The notes under the pieces are model-generated. The model did not search any database. It had not been told where the DNA came from and worked only from the letters and a program-made list of their open reading frames with translations. Both the position numbers and the translations under genes were made by a program. A stretch of DNA of 64,000 nt from JBCBUE01 sp039818285 (lineage in GTDB: Bacteria > Planctomycetota > Phycisphaerae > Phycisphaerales > Phycisphaeraceae), in contig JBCBUE010000004.1 in the NCBI GenBank assembly GCA_039818285.1, positions 25,713-89,712 on the forward strand, written 5' to 3'. The stretch's first letter is position 1. Each line of letters begins with the position of its first letter. Below are positions 17,257 to 26,434 of the stretch, one piece after another.

Positions 17257-19899
17257 ATGCCCCAAAGCCATACCACGCCTGCCCGCCGAACACGCCGATC
17301 GTTGTCCAACGCGAGTTGGACGCTTCGGCTCGCCAAGCCAGACGACGACACGCCCGCCGCGCTGAACGATCGGCTGCGTGCGGGCATCCCGGCGACGGTG
17401 CCGGGCTGCGTGCACACCGACCTGCTGGCCGCGGGCCTGATCGACGACCCTTACCGTTACGGCGTCGAGCCAACGCTGCAGTGGATCGGGCGGTGCGATT
17501 GGCGGTATCGCTGTCGGTTCACGTTGGACGCGGCGTGGCTCGACCGCGAGCACCTCGAGCTCTGCTGCGACGGGCTCGACACGGTCGCTTCGTTAACGCT
17601 CAATGGCGAGGCGATCGGCGAGTCGGCCAACATGCACCGGCGATATCGCTTCGACCTCATTCAGCGGTTGCGCGAAGGCGAGAACGAGTTGGTGATCACG
17701 TTCGCCGCCCCGGTGACCGCCGCCGAACAGGCCGAGGGGAGGTACGGGGCGTTGCCGCACGAGGGGCACGGCAGCAACGCCGCTAAGCCCCCGCACAACA
17801 TGCTGCGCAAGATGGCCTGCAACTTCGGCTGGGACTGGGGCCCGGTGCTGACTACGGCGGGCGTGTGGCGCGATATCCGGCTGGAGGCGTGGGACGACGC
17901 CCGGCTTGGCGACGTGGTCCCACAGGTCACCTCGGCCGACCCCGATCGCGCCGCGATCAATGTCTCCGCCGAGGTCGTCGGCGACGCCTCCGGCACGGTG
18001 ACGTACCGGCTGGCCGACCCGGACGGCAGGGCGCTCGCGACCGTCGACCGAGACAACGGCGAAGGCGTGACGACCGATCGCCTCGTCGTCGAGAGGCCGG
18101 CGCTGTGGTGGCCGATTGGCTACGGCGACCAACCGCTCTACACGCTTGAGACGCTCCTCTGCGACGCGGAGGGAGAGCTGATCGATCGTGTCGTGCAACG
18201 CATCGGCCTCCGCACGTTCGATCTCGACACGACGCCCGACGCCACCGCCGGCGACGGCGCCCGCGTTGACGGCCTGCCGACCGGCGAGCGGATGCATCTG
18301 AGAGTGAACGGCAAGCCGGTACTCCTCAAGGGCGCCAACTGGATCCCCGACGATTGCTTCCCCGTCCGCGCGCACGAGCCCGCGCGCCTCGATCAACGCA
18401 TCGAGCAGGCTGTCGCGGCGAACATGAACTGCCTGCGCATCTGGGGCGGCGGGGTGTACGCCGACAAGCACTTCATGGCCCGCTGCGACGAGCTGGGCGT
18501 GATCGTTTGGCACGACTTCATGTTCGCCTGCGCCGGCTACCCCGAGGCCGAACCCTACTTCAGTGAGGTCGTTGCCGAGGCGCGGGACAACGTCTCGCGG
18601 CTGGCTTCACACGCGAGCCTTGCGACATGGAACGGCGCCAACGAGTCGATCCAAGGGGTCTTCGCGTGGGGCGACGCCTTCCGGGCGCTGCGGCACGGCG
18701 ATCGGCCATGGGGGCTGGGCTACTGGCTCGACGCGCTGCCCAAGATCGTCGCCGAACTCGCGCCCGCCACGCCTTACTGGGCCAACTCGCCGTACTCGGG
18801 CTCGATGGACCGCGACCCCAACGCCAACGAGTACGGCAACCGACACATCTGGGACGTCTGGCACGGCGACGGTCAGTATCGCAACTACCTCGGCCACTAC
18901 CCCCGGCTGTCGACCGAGTTCGGCTATCACGGCCCGCCGTCGTTTGCGACGCTGGACGCCGTGATCCCCGACACGCCCGAGCAGCGCCGCTGGGACTCGC
19001 CGGCGCTGAACTTCCATAACCGCAACGGCGGCCGGGGCAACCAACAGCACACCGACCTGCGAATGGCCGACGACTTCGACCCACCGCACGACGACCTCGA
19101 CGCCTGGCTCTACCTCGCGCAGGTCATGCAGGCGCGTGCGCTCGACATGGGATGCTCGTGGTTTCGCGCCCAATGGCCTTGGTGCTCGGGCGCGACGTAC
19201 TGGCAGTTCAACGACTGTTGGCCGGTGTCGAGCTGGTCGGCGATCGACTCGGGCGGGCGTCTCAAGCCGCTCTGGTACGCAACGCGACGGTTCTTTGCAC
19301 CGCGGCTGGTGACGATCAAGCCGACACGGCCGATCCCCGCGGGCAAGCCGATCGACAAACTGGCGGTCTATCTGCACAACGACACCGACACGCCGTGGAC
19401 CGGCCCGCTGGCCGTGCGGCGCGTCGATCTGACGGGAGCGACTGTGGACGAGTCGGCCTTCACCGCCGAGGTTGCGCCACGGGCCGTAGAAAGGATCGAC
19501 GTACCGCCCGATTTTCTCAACCGCCCGACCGATACCGCGCTCGTCGCTTCGATCGACGACGCGCAGACCGGGTGGTGGTGGTTCGCGCCCGACAAACGGC
19601 TCGCTTACCCCGTCACCGATCTCGCCGACCTGATCGACGCCTCCCTCGACAAGGCCGACGCCGGCTACACGCTCTCGCTGACAGCCAAGTCGCTCGTCCG
19701 CGACCTGTGCGTCTTCCCCGATCGGCTCGATCCCGACGCCACGGCCTCCGACAACTGCCTGACGCTGTTGCCGGGCGAGACCGCCACGCTCGAGATCACG
19801 ACCGCCGCAGAGATGACGCTCAAACAACTGGCCGCCGCGCCGGTGATGCAGGCCGCCAATGAGTACGGCGAGTCAACGTCAAGTCAGGCCCGCCTGTAG
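17257..19899 (+). CDS. Beta-mannosidase, GH2
   Basis: This 880-residue glycoside hydrolase family 2 enzyme resembles beta-mannosidase and probably removes terminal beta-mannose from oligosaccharides. It shows the mannosidase-type N-terminal sugar-binding domain (VPGCVHTDLLAAGLIDDPYRYG), NFGWDWGPVLTTAGVWRDI, then the TIM barrel with NMNCLRIWGGGVYADKHF. The acid/base is Glu463 in TWNGANES and the nucleophile is Glu554 in STEFGYHG. There is no signal peptide, so it is likely intracellular. It lies 137 bases after the frameshifted hydrolase and may belong to the AraR-like regulator's unit. Confidence 0.92.
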   Translation: MPQSHTTPARRTRRSLSNASWTLRLAKPDDDTPAALNDRLRAGIPATVPGCVHTDLLAAGLIDDPYRYGVEPTLQWIGRCDWRYRCRFTLDAAWLDREHLELCCDGLDTVASLTLNGEAIGESANMHRRYRFDLIQRLREGENELVITFAAPVTAAEQAEGRYGALPHEGHGSNAAKPPHNMLRKMACNFGWDWGPVLTTAGVWRDIRLEAWDDARLGDVVPQVTSADPDRAAINVSAEVVGDASGTVTYRLADPDGRALATVDRDNGEGVTTDRLVVERPALWWPIGYGDQPLYTLETLLCDAEGELIDRVVQRIGLRTFDLDTTPDATAGDGARVDGLPTGERMHLRVNGKPVLLKGANWIPDDCFPVRAHEPARLDQRIEQAVAANMNCLRIWGGGVYADKHFMARCDELGVIVWHDFMFACAGYPEAEPYFSEVVAEARDNVSRLASHASLATWNGANESIQGVFAWGDAFRALRHGDRPWGLGYWLDALPKIVAELAPATPYWANSPYSGSMDRDPNANEYGNRHIWDVWHGDGQYRNYLGHYPRLSTEFGYHGPPSFATLDAVIPDTPEQRRWDSPALNFHNRNGGRGNQQHTDLRMADDFDPPHDDLDAWLYLAQVMQARALDMGCSWFRAQWPWCSGATYWQFNDCWPVSSWSAIDSGGRLKPLWYATRRFFAPRLVTIKPTRPIPAGKPIDKLAVYLHNDTDTPWTGPLAVRRVDLTGATVDESAFTAEVAPRAVERIDVPPDFLNRPTDTALVASIDDAQTGWWWFAPDKRLAYPVTDLADLIDASLDKADAGYTLSLTAKSLVRDLCVFPDRLDPDATASDNCLTLLPGETATLEITTAAEMTLKQLAAAPVMQAANEYGESTSSQARL

Positions 19900-20242
19900 A
19901 CGCCGAAGACTCGGCCCGCCAAATCGGGCAGGCGCTTGGCGATCCTGAAGGACCAAACTGGGTCCGGGTGGCCGTCAAGGGTCAGTGCGAGGGTGACGAA
20001 CGACTGGCCATCTCGCTCGCGACGCGACGCTGCATGCCGGACCCCTCGAAGGGCCGGGATTGCGAATCAGATCGAGAGCCAGAACGACAACTGCGGATCG
20101 TAAGTGCTGCGTAAGCTGGGGTGTCGCGATGGCTAGCGTGCGAGCTTTACTTTTCGCTGGGCATCGATCGGTCGGTCTTTTATAGTGATCCCGGCTCACA
20201 AAGGCCCGATCGTTTAACCGGACCGATTCGATTTCTTGAGCC
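19900..20242. other. Intergenic region with weak promoter signals
   Basis: This is 343 bases between the beta-mannosidase and the GAF-HlyD gene. It holds a small GC hairpin close to the mannosidase stop (GCCCG/CGGGC), a second imperfect hairpin at 20037-20056, and a TATAGT -10-like hexamer (20181-20186) without a convincing -35. I see no small ORF with a ribosome binding site that could be a peptide substrate of the following cluster. Confidence 0.4.
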
Positions 20243-22207
20243 TTGCTCGGGGTTTACGTTTTGCGGCAATCGATCACGCCAGCACCGACGCCGGGCCCTC
20301 GTACCGGGCAAGAAACGCCGGGCACCTTGGGCCCAAAAGACGACTCGGGCCCCCTCTCCGGCGTGCTGGCGGTGCAGTGCAAAGCGGGTGGGGCCGACGC
20401 GGGGGTGATCCTGCGCTGCGTCGCGGGCGAGGAGCCGGTCGTCGAGGCGCAGCATCGCGTGAGTCGAGAGGCGAAACGACAGGTCGCCGGAGCCGAGCCC
20501 GAGCCGCTGAGCGAGGGCTGGTGGTCGCCGTTGGAGTCGGGGTTGAAGCGGCTGGAGCCCCTGGGCCCGGCGATGGTTCAACGGCTGACGAGCACCAGCG
20601 GTCCCCCGCGGTGGGCGGTCGCGCTATGGGCCGGCGGGGACGACGAGCGGGGCAAGCGGGTCGAGGTGTTCGCCCTGTCGGTGCCGGATGAGCGTGAGCT
20701 CCGCCACCGGGTGCGGCTGCTGGAGCTGAGCCGGTCGCTGATCGATCTTCGGTCGGCGCAGATCGCGGCGAGCGAGGCGGCCTCCCGCGAGCGGCGAGCG
20801 GCGCTGTCGATGGACGTGCTGGACCGCGTGAACGCCGCGGGGTCGTGGCGCGGCGCGGCCTTGGCGTTGTGCAACGAGCTGGCGCGTCGGTTCGACGCCG
20901 AGCGGGTCAGCCTGGGCCTGGTCAGCGGCGACTCGGTGCGCCTTCAGGCGGCCAGCGACACGGAAGACGTCAAGCGGCGGATGTCGGTGGCCCGCGACAT
21001 CGAGGCGGCGATGGAGGAGTGCGTCGATCAGAACGCGGCGGTGCCTTACCCCTGCGACCCGAGCCTGCCTCTGTCGGCGAGGTCGGCGGGCGAGCTGGCC
21101 GAGCGTCACGGGGCGCGATGGGTGTTGACCGTTCCGATCCGAGCCCTGACCGACGACCCGGGGCAGGATGTTCACCCGCACGGCGCCGTGACGCTGGAGC
21201 GCGAGATCGATCGGGCGTTCGACGACCAAGAGCTCGCGCTGCTGCAGACGTCGCTGAGCGTCGTGACGCCGCGGCTGCTCGACCTGTACGAGCACGACCG
21301 CTGGTTTGGGGCGCGATGGGCCAGGCGGTTGCGTCGGGTCGGGGCACAGGCGGTGGGTCCGCGGCACACGTGGGCGAAGCTGACGGCGATCGGCCTGGCG
21401 GTCGGCCTCGCGGTGGTGACGATCGGCCGCGGGACCGACTGGGTAGAGGGGACGTTCGCGATCGAGCCGGTGGTGCAGCGCGTGGTGCCCGCGCCAATGG
21501 CGGGCTATTTGAGCGAAGTCAACGTCGAGCCGGGCGATCCGGTCGTCGGGGGCGAGACTGTTCTGGGCCGGCTCGACGCGTCGGAGCTGGAGGTGGAGCG
21601 GGCCCGGCTCATCGCCAAGCGCTCGGCGGCGATGCGGCGGGCCGACATGGCCTGGCGGGAAGGGGACGCGGCCGAACGGCAGGTCGCCCTGGCCGAGGCG
21701 GACGAGGTCAAGGCCGAGCTCGACCTGGTTGACTATCGGCTCGAGCACGCGACGCTGATCGCGCCGATCGACGGCGTCGTGGTGGCGGGCGAGTGGCGCA
21801 AAGAACTGGGCCGGCCGGTCGAGCAGGGGATGGTGATGTTCGAGGTCGCGCCGCTAGACCGTTACCGCGCCGTGATGTGGGTGCCCGAGTCGCGCATCTT
21901 CGACGTCTGGGAAGGGCAGACGGGCGAGTTGGCGTCGGCTTCCTCGCCGGGGCAACGTCTGGCGTTCGAGGTCGAGCGAGTGCATCCGGTGGCCGAGGTG
22001 CAGGAAAACGAGAACGTGTTCCCAGTGAAGCTGCGGCTGATCGGGGTCGTCGGCGAGGCATCGGGCGAGGACGCGACGTTCGAGCCGCCGGCCTGGGTCC
22101 GGTCGCGGGTTCAGGGCGTGGCCAAGGCCGACGCGGGCCGCAAGCCGTGGCTGTGGCTGTGGACACGCGACGCGGTGAACTGGGTCCGCATGCAGCTGTG
22201 GTGGTGA
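20243..22207 (+). CDS. GAF domain-containing HlyD-type membrane fusion protein
   Basis: This is a protein of about 654 residues. The N-terminal third is cytoplasmic, with a GAF-like sensor (about residues 190-350), then one membrane segment (about 376-395), then a periplasmic adaptor: a lipoyl-like half (VVPAPMAGYLSEVNVEPGDPV) begins near residue 410, followed by a helical hairpin rich in Glu/Ala/Arg and the second half (ATLIAPIDGVVVAGEW). HlyD proteins bridge inner-membrane exporters to the outer membrane; a GAF sensor on the same chain is unusual. The start is uncertain: TTG 20243 is the longest, GTG 20363 an alternative. The M50 gene follows after 16 bases. Confidence 0.82.
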   Translation: MLGVYVLRQSITPAPTPGPRTGQETPGTLGPKDDSGPLSGVLAVQCKAGGADAGVILRCVAGEEPVVEAQHRVSREAKRQVAGAEPEPLSEGWWSPLESGLKRLEPLGPAMVQRLTSTSGPPRWAVALWAGGDDERGKRVEVFALSVPDERELRHRVRLLELSRSLIDLRSAQIAASEAASRERRAALSMDVLDRVNAAGSWRGAALALCNELARRFDAERVSLGLVSGDSVRLQAASDTEDVKRRMSVARDIEAAMEECVDQNAAVPYPCDPSLPLSARSAGELAERHGARWVLTVPIRALTDDPGQDVHPHGAVTLEREIDRAFDDQELALLQTSLSVVTPRLLDLYEHDRWFGARWARRLRRVGAQAVGPRHTWAKLTAIGLAVGLAVVTIGRGTDWVEGTFAIEPVVQRVVPAPMAGYLSEVNVEPGDPVVGGETVLGRLDASELEVERARLIAKRSAAMRRADMAWREGDAAERQVALAEADEVKAELDLVDYRLEHATLIAPIDGVVVAGEWRKELGRPVEQGMVMFEVAPLDRYRAVMWVPESRIFDVWEGQTGELASASSPGQRLAFEVERVHPVAEVQENENVFPVKLRLIGVVGEASGEDATFEPPAWVRSRVQGVAKADAGRKPWLWLWTRDAVNWVRMQLWW

Positions 22208-22223
22208 GGCGGATCGAGACGCG

Positions 22224-24431
22224 ATGGCGGTTGACCGGCCCACTTTCGACGACAACTGGCACCGCGTGGCCGACCTGCGCCCGCGGCTCCGCTCGGTCGT
22301 GCAGGTCCACCGCCAGCCCAGCCGAGGCGTGGTCTGGCACGTCTACCGCGACCCCGGGAACAACCGCTACTTCCGCGCCCCGCCGGCGACGCACCACCTG
22401 ATCACCCTGCTCGACGGCGACCGCCCGATCGCCGAGGCGTGGCGGGCGACGTGCGACCGCTTCGGCGACGAGGCCCCCACCCAGGGCGAGACCATCCAGG
22501 CGTTGGGCGCGTTGTACGCCAACAACCTGTTGCGCGGCGAGACCCCGCCCGACGTGCAGACGCTGCTCGAACGCCGGCGTCAGCGCAAGAACCGCGAGAC
22601 CACGGGCTACCTGAAGAACCTGATGTTCGCGCGCGTGCCGTTGTTCGACCCGGACGCGTGGCTGAACTGGCTGATGCCGTTGACCGCGTGGTGCTTCGGC
22701 TGGCCTGGGCTGGTGCTGTGGACGGCGGCGATGGTCGCCGGGCTGTGGGCGGTCGTCGGTCGGGTCGGCGAGCTGGCCGACGCCGGCGGCGGGGTGCTGG
22801 CGCCGGATAACCTGATCTTTCTTTACGCGTGCTTCGTGGGCGTCAAGCTGATCCACGAGGCCGGTCACGGCCTGGCGTGCAAGACGTACGCCCGCCGCGA
22901 GCGAGGCGGCGGCGAGGTGCGTCAGTGCGGCGTCATGCTGATGGCCTTCATCCCGCTGCCTTACATCGACGCGACCAGCTCGTGGTCGTTCCGCAGCCGC
23001 CGCCGACGGATCGCCGTGGCCTCGGCCGGCATGTATGTCGAGCTGTTCGTGGCGGCGATCGCCGCGATGATCTGGGCCCGCACGCCCGAGGGCGTGCTCA
23101 TCCACCAACTGGCCTACAACGTCATGTTCGTCGCCAGCGTCACCACGCTGCTGTTCAACGCCAACCCCCTGATCCGCTTCGACGGCTATTACATCCTCTC
23201 GGACCTGGCCGACCTGCCCAACCTCTATCAGCGTAGCCAGGACTACCTCAAGTACCTCTTCAAGCGCTACGCGTTCGGGGTGCGTCGCCCCGTCAACCCC
23301 GCCCGCAGCCTCTACGAGCGCGTGTGGTTCGTCGTGTACGGCGTCGCGTCGCTGATCTACAAGATCGTCCTGTTCAGCGGCATCATCCTCTTCGTCGCGG
23401 ATCGGCTGTTCTTCATCGGCGCGGCCTTCGCGATCTGGGGCGTGATCACCTACTTCCTGTTGCCGATCGGCAAGCTGGCACACTATCTCGCGTCGCACGC
23501 CGAGCTGGCCCGCTGCCGGACGCGGGCCGTGCTGGCGACGCTCGGGATGACGGCCGCGGTGCTGGTGCCGAGCGGGCTGATCCCCTGGAGCCATCACGGC
23601 CGAGCCGCCGGCGTCGTCGAAGCCCGCTACCACACGACGATCTCCCTTGGCGAGCCCGGGTTTATCGAGATCGCCGCGCCGTCGGGGCCGATCGGCCAGA
23701 CCGACGGCAGACCGCTGATCGTGGCCGAGCACCGCGAGCTGATCGCCGAGCGCGACGGCCTCTTCGCCTCGCTGCGTCGCCTGGAGGTGCAGCGTCGCCA
23801 GGCGATGGACGAAGACATCGCCTCGGCCCAGGCGGTCGACGCGGAGATCACCGGCAAGCGTCGTCACCTCGCCCGGCTCGACCGCCGCCTGGACGAACTC
23901 AGCATCGAGCCGCCCGCGATCGACGGCATCTGGCTCGTCCGGGACGCGGACCGGCTGCCCGGCGCGTGGGTGACCCGGGGCGACGAGCTCGGCGTCGTCG
24001 CCTCGATCGACGACCTCATCGTGCGCGTCGTGGCCGACCAGTACCTCGGCCCGCGCCTGGCGTTCGAGGTCACCGACCACGCCGACGTCCAGTTGCGCGT
24101 GCCACGTCGTCCCGACCTGACGTTCACCGGCACGATCGAGCGCGTCCTGCCCGCCGGGCACAACGAGCTGCCGTCCCAGGCGCTGTCGCAGGCCGCCGGC
24201 GGCGCGGTGGCGATCGACCAATCCGCCGCCGCCCAACAGCAGGCCGACGCCGCCACCTCCGCCGAACCGATGTTCGAAGTCCGCGTCGCGATCGACCCCG
24301 ACCAACCGCACGAACAACGCCTCCGCCCCGGCCAGACGATCGAGGCGAGGTTCACCCTGCAACGCCGATCCCTGATCGCGCAAGGTTATCTGGCGTTGCG
24401 TCAGCTGCTCCAACGCCGGTTCCAGATATGA
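22224..24431 (+). CDS. M50-family membrane metallopeptidase with PqqD-like head and HlyD-like tail
   Basis: The 735-residue protein has three parts. Residues about 20-110 look like a PqqD/RRE-type winged helix (VYRDPGNNRYFRAPPATHHL, LLDGDRPIAEAW). The middle holds several membrane helices with the zinc motif HEAGH (211-215) and the second M50 motif NANPLIRFDGYY (312-323). From about residue 470 a HlyD-like beta/coiled-coil region follows. The architecture resembles the putative peptide zinc metalloproteases related to YydH, which act on small peptides. It probably cleaves or escorts a peptide or protein at the membrane. The stop overlaps the start of the SecA-like gene (ATGA). Confidence 0.85.
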   Translation: MAVDRPTFDDNWHRVADLRPRLRSVVQVHRQPSRGVVWHVYRDPGNNRYFRAPPATHHLITLLDGDRPIAEAWRATCDRFGDEAPTQGETIQALGALYANNLLRGETPPDVQTLLERRRQRKNRETTGYLKNLMFARVPLFDPDAWLNWLMPLTAWCFGWPGLVLWTAAMVAGLWAVVGRVGELADAGGGVLAPDNLIFLYACFVGVKLIHEAGHGLACKTYARRERGGGEVRQCGVMLMAFIPLPYIDATSSWSFRSRRRRIAVASAGMYVELFVAAIAAMIWARTPEGVLIHQLAYNVMFVASVTTLLFNANPLIRFDGYYILSDLADLPNLYQRSQDYLKYLFKRYAFGVRRPVNPARSLYERVWFVVYGVASLIYKIVLFSGIILFVADRLFFIGAAFAIWGVITYFLLPIGKLAHYLASHAELARCRTRAVLATLGMTAAVLVPSGLIPWSHHGRAAGVVEARYHTTISLGEPGFIEIAAPSGPIGQTDGRPLIVAEHRELIAERDGLFASLRRLEVQRRQAMDEDIASAQAVDAEITGKRRHLARLDRRLDELSIEPPAIDGIWLVRDADRLPGAWVTRGDELGVVASIDDLIVRVVADQYLGPRLAFEVTDHADVQLRVPRRPDLTFTGTIERVLPAGHNELPSQALSQAAGGAVAIDQSAAAQQQADAATSAEPMFEVRVAIDPDQPHEQRLRPGQTIEARFTLQRRSLIAQGYLALRQLLQRRFQI

Positions 24432-26434
24432 GCCTCACGACCGACACGACGCAGGCGCTGGGCTTTCGTTTCGAGCCCCCGGCCTCTTCGGTCACGCCCG
24501 AGCTCCGCGTCCCGACGCTGCTCAAGCAGCCCCCGCAGCTCATCAAGGGCAAACGCCCGCCCAAGGGGCTCGACGCGGTCGCCGAGTGGTGCGCCGCCCA
24601 AACCCAGCGTTTCGTCCCGCGTGCCCGCCGTGCGTTGCGGCTCGCCGACCGGGTGATCGACCTTCGAGCCCAGGAGGCCGACCGCAGCGACGCGGAGCTC
24701 CGCGACCGCCTGACCGATGCGCGTCGTCGGTTCGCCCGAGGTCGGGTCGAGCCCAATGCGTTGGCGGCCGCCATGGCGACCCTCCGCGAGGCCGCGCGGC
24801 GCACCGTTGGCATGGAGCCGTATCGCGTTCAGGTCGCCGCCGCGCTGGCGATGTACGACGGCGCCCTGACCGAGCTCGCCACCGGCGAAGGCAAGACGCT
24901 CTCGGCAGGCCTGCTGGCCCCGCTGATCGCGTGGCGCGGCCGCGGCTGCCACGTCATCACGGTCAACGACTACCTCGCCGGCCGCGACGCCGAGTCGATG
25001 CGCCCGCTCTACGACTTCTGCGGCCTGAGCGTCGCCGCCATCGCCGAGGAAGACCCGCCCGAGGCGCACCGCGACGCGTACTACGCCGACATCACCTACG
25101 CGACGCAGAAGACCATGGCCGCCGACCTGCTGCGCGACCGGCTGGCCAAGGGCCGCGCCGAGCCGATGCTCCGCCCGCTCCACGCCGCGCTCATCGACGA
25201 GGCCGACTCGATCATGATCGACGAGGCCATCACCCCGCTGATCATCGCCGGCCAGTCGACCAACGACGATCAGGCCGAGGCCTACTTCACCGCGGCCCGC
25301 CTGGCCGAGTCGATCCCGTCCGACGGGTTCACCATCGACGCGTCGCACCGCGAGCTGCGCCTCAACCGGACCGGCCGCGAGCAGCTCGATCGACTGCGGG
25401 CCGATCTCTCGGGGTTGTGGACCGGCAGACGCCGGGCCGAGGAGTTCGTCTCGCAGGCGCTGACCGCCCGCCACCTCTACCTCTGCGATAAGCACTACAT
25501 CGTCGACGACGGCAAGGTCGTCATCGTCGACGAGTCCACCGGCCGACTCATGCCCGACCGCACCTGGCAGCACGGCCTGCATCAGGCCGTCGAGGCCAAG
25601 GAAGGCCTCGAGCTGACGCCACCCAACGTCACGCTCGCCAAGATCAGCTTCCAGCGCTTCTTCCGCCTCTACCCTCGGCTCTGCGGCATGACCGGCACGG
25701 CCGCCGAAGCGTCGATCGAGTTTTGGCGCACCTATCGCACTCCGGTCGTGCGTATCCCCCGCCACCGCGAGCTGCGTCGCACCGACCGCGCCGACACCGT
25801 CTACCCGGCACGCTCCGAGAAACTCATCGCCCTGGCGGACCTGATCCAGGACGCCCATCGCCAGGGCCGCCCCGTGCTCGTCGGCACGCGCAGCGTCAAG
25901 TCCAGCGAGGCCGTGAGCGACGCGTTGAACGAGCGCGACATCCAACATCGCGTGCTCAACGCCGTGCGTCACGCCGAGGAGGCCGAGATCGTGGCCATCG
26001 CCGGCCAACGCCGCGCGGTGACCATCGCAACCAACATGGCCGGCCGCGGGACCGACATCAAGCTCGCGCCCGGCGTCCGCGAACTCGGCGGCCTGCTCGT
26101 CATCGCCGCCGAACGCAACGAGCTGCGCCGCGTCGATCGCCAGCTCTACGGCCGGTCCGGGCGGCAAGGCGACGTCGGCGAGGCGATCACCTTCTCCAGC
26201 CTCGACGACGAGTGCTTCGCACGCTTCGCCAAGCCCGTCGCCTGGGTCCTCGCCCGGCTCCCGGGACGATCGCCAGGCGACGGCCGCTGCTCGACCGCTC
26301 GGGCCTGGCTCGCCCGCCTTGGACTGGCCTTCGCCCAGCTCCGCGCCCAGCGACGCAGCGCCGCTCAACGCCGACGCCTGCTGCTGCACGACTACGAGCT
26401 CGATCAGCGACTGGGGTTCACAGACATTCAGTGA
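24428..26434 (+). CDS. SecA-like translocase ATPase, truncated paralogue
   Basis: This 668-residue protein is clearly of the SecA family: Walker A TGEGKT (152-157), DEAD box at 257-260 within LIDEADSIMIDEAITPLII, a preprotein cross-linking region between the motor halves, MAGRGTDIKL (537-546) and YGRSGRQGD (574-582). Only about 85 Arg-rich residues follow the last motor motif, so most of the helical scaffold and wing domains and the C-terminal zinc-binding tail of housekeeping SecA (about 850-900 residues) are missing. It is therefore a specialised paralogue. Coupling to the M50 gene by a four-base overlap suggests it powers the same pathway. The 3' end overlaps the convergent HlyD gene by seven bases. 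Confidence 0.9.
   Translation: MSLTTDTTQALGFRFEPPASSVTPELRVPTLLKQPPQLIKGKRPPKGLDAVAEWCAAQTQRFVPRARRALRLADRVIDLRAQEADRSDAELRDRLTDARRRFARGRVEPNALAAAMATLREAARRTVGMEPYRVQVAAALAMYDGALTELATGEGKTLSAGLLAPLIAWRGRGCHVITVNDYLAGRDAESMRPLYDFCGLSVAAIAEEDPPEAHRDAYYADITYATQKTMAADLLRDRLAKGRAEPMLRPLHAALIDEADSIMIDEAITPLIIAGQSTNDDQAEAYFTAARLAESIPSDGFTIDASHRELRLNRTGREQLDRLRADLSGLWTGRRRAEEFVSQALTARHLYLCDKHYIVDDGKVVIVDESTGRLMPDRTWQHGLHQAVEAKEGLELTPPNVTLAKISFQRFFRLYPRLCGMTGTAAEASIEFWRTYRTPVVRIPRHRELRRTDRADTVYPARSEKLIALADLIQDAHRQGRPVLVGTRSVKSSEAVSDALNERDIQHRVLNAVRHAEEAEIVAIAGQRRAVTIATNMAGRGTDIKLAPGVRELGGLLVIAAERNELRRVDRQLYGRSGRQGDVGEAITFSSLDDECFARFAKPVAWVLARLPGRSPGDGRCSTARAWLARLGLAFAQLRAQRRSAAQRRRLLLHDYELDQRLGFTDIQ

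Noticed and set aside
19975..20199. Possible small peptide gene before the GAF-HlyD/M50/SecA cluster
   Set aside because: The 74-codon frame is on the opposite strand, has no ribosome binding site and no leader-like sequence, so it is not a convincing substrate.
21708..24413. 901-codon minus-strand frame opposite the M50 gene
   Set aside because: It is a shadow frame: the plus strand carries clear M50 and HlyD motifs, and the minus translation is low-complexity without motifs.
20243..26434. Interpreting the cluster as a type I (ABC) secretion system
   Set aside because: No ABC transporter motifs (Walker A with LSGGQ) are encoded; the ATPase is plainly SecA-like.
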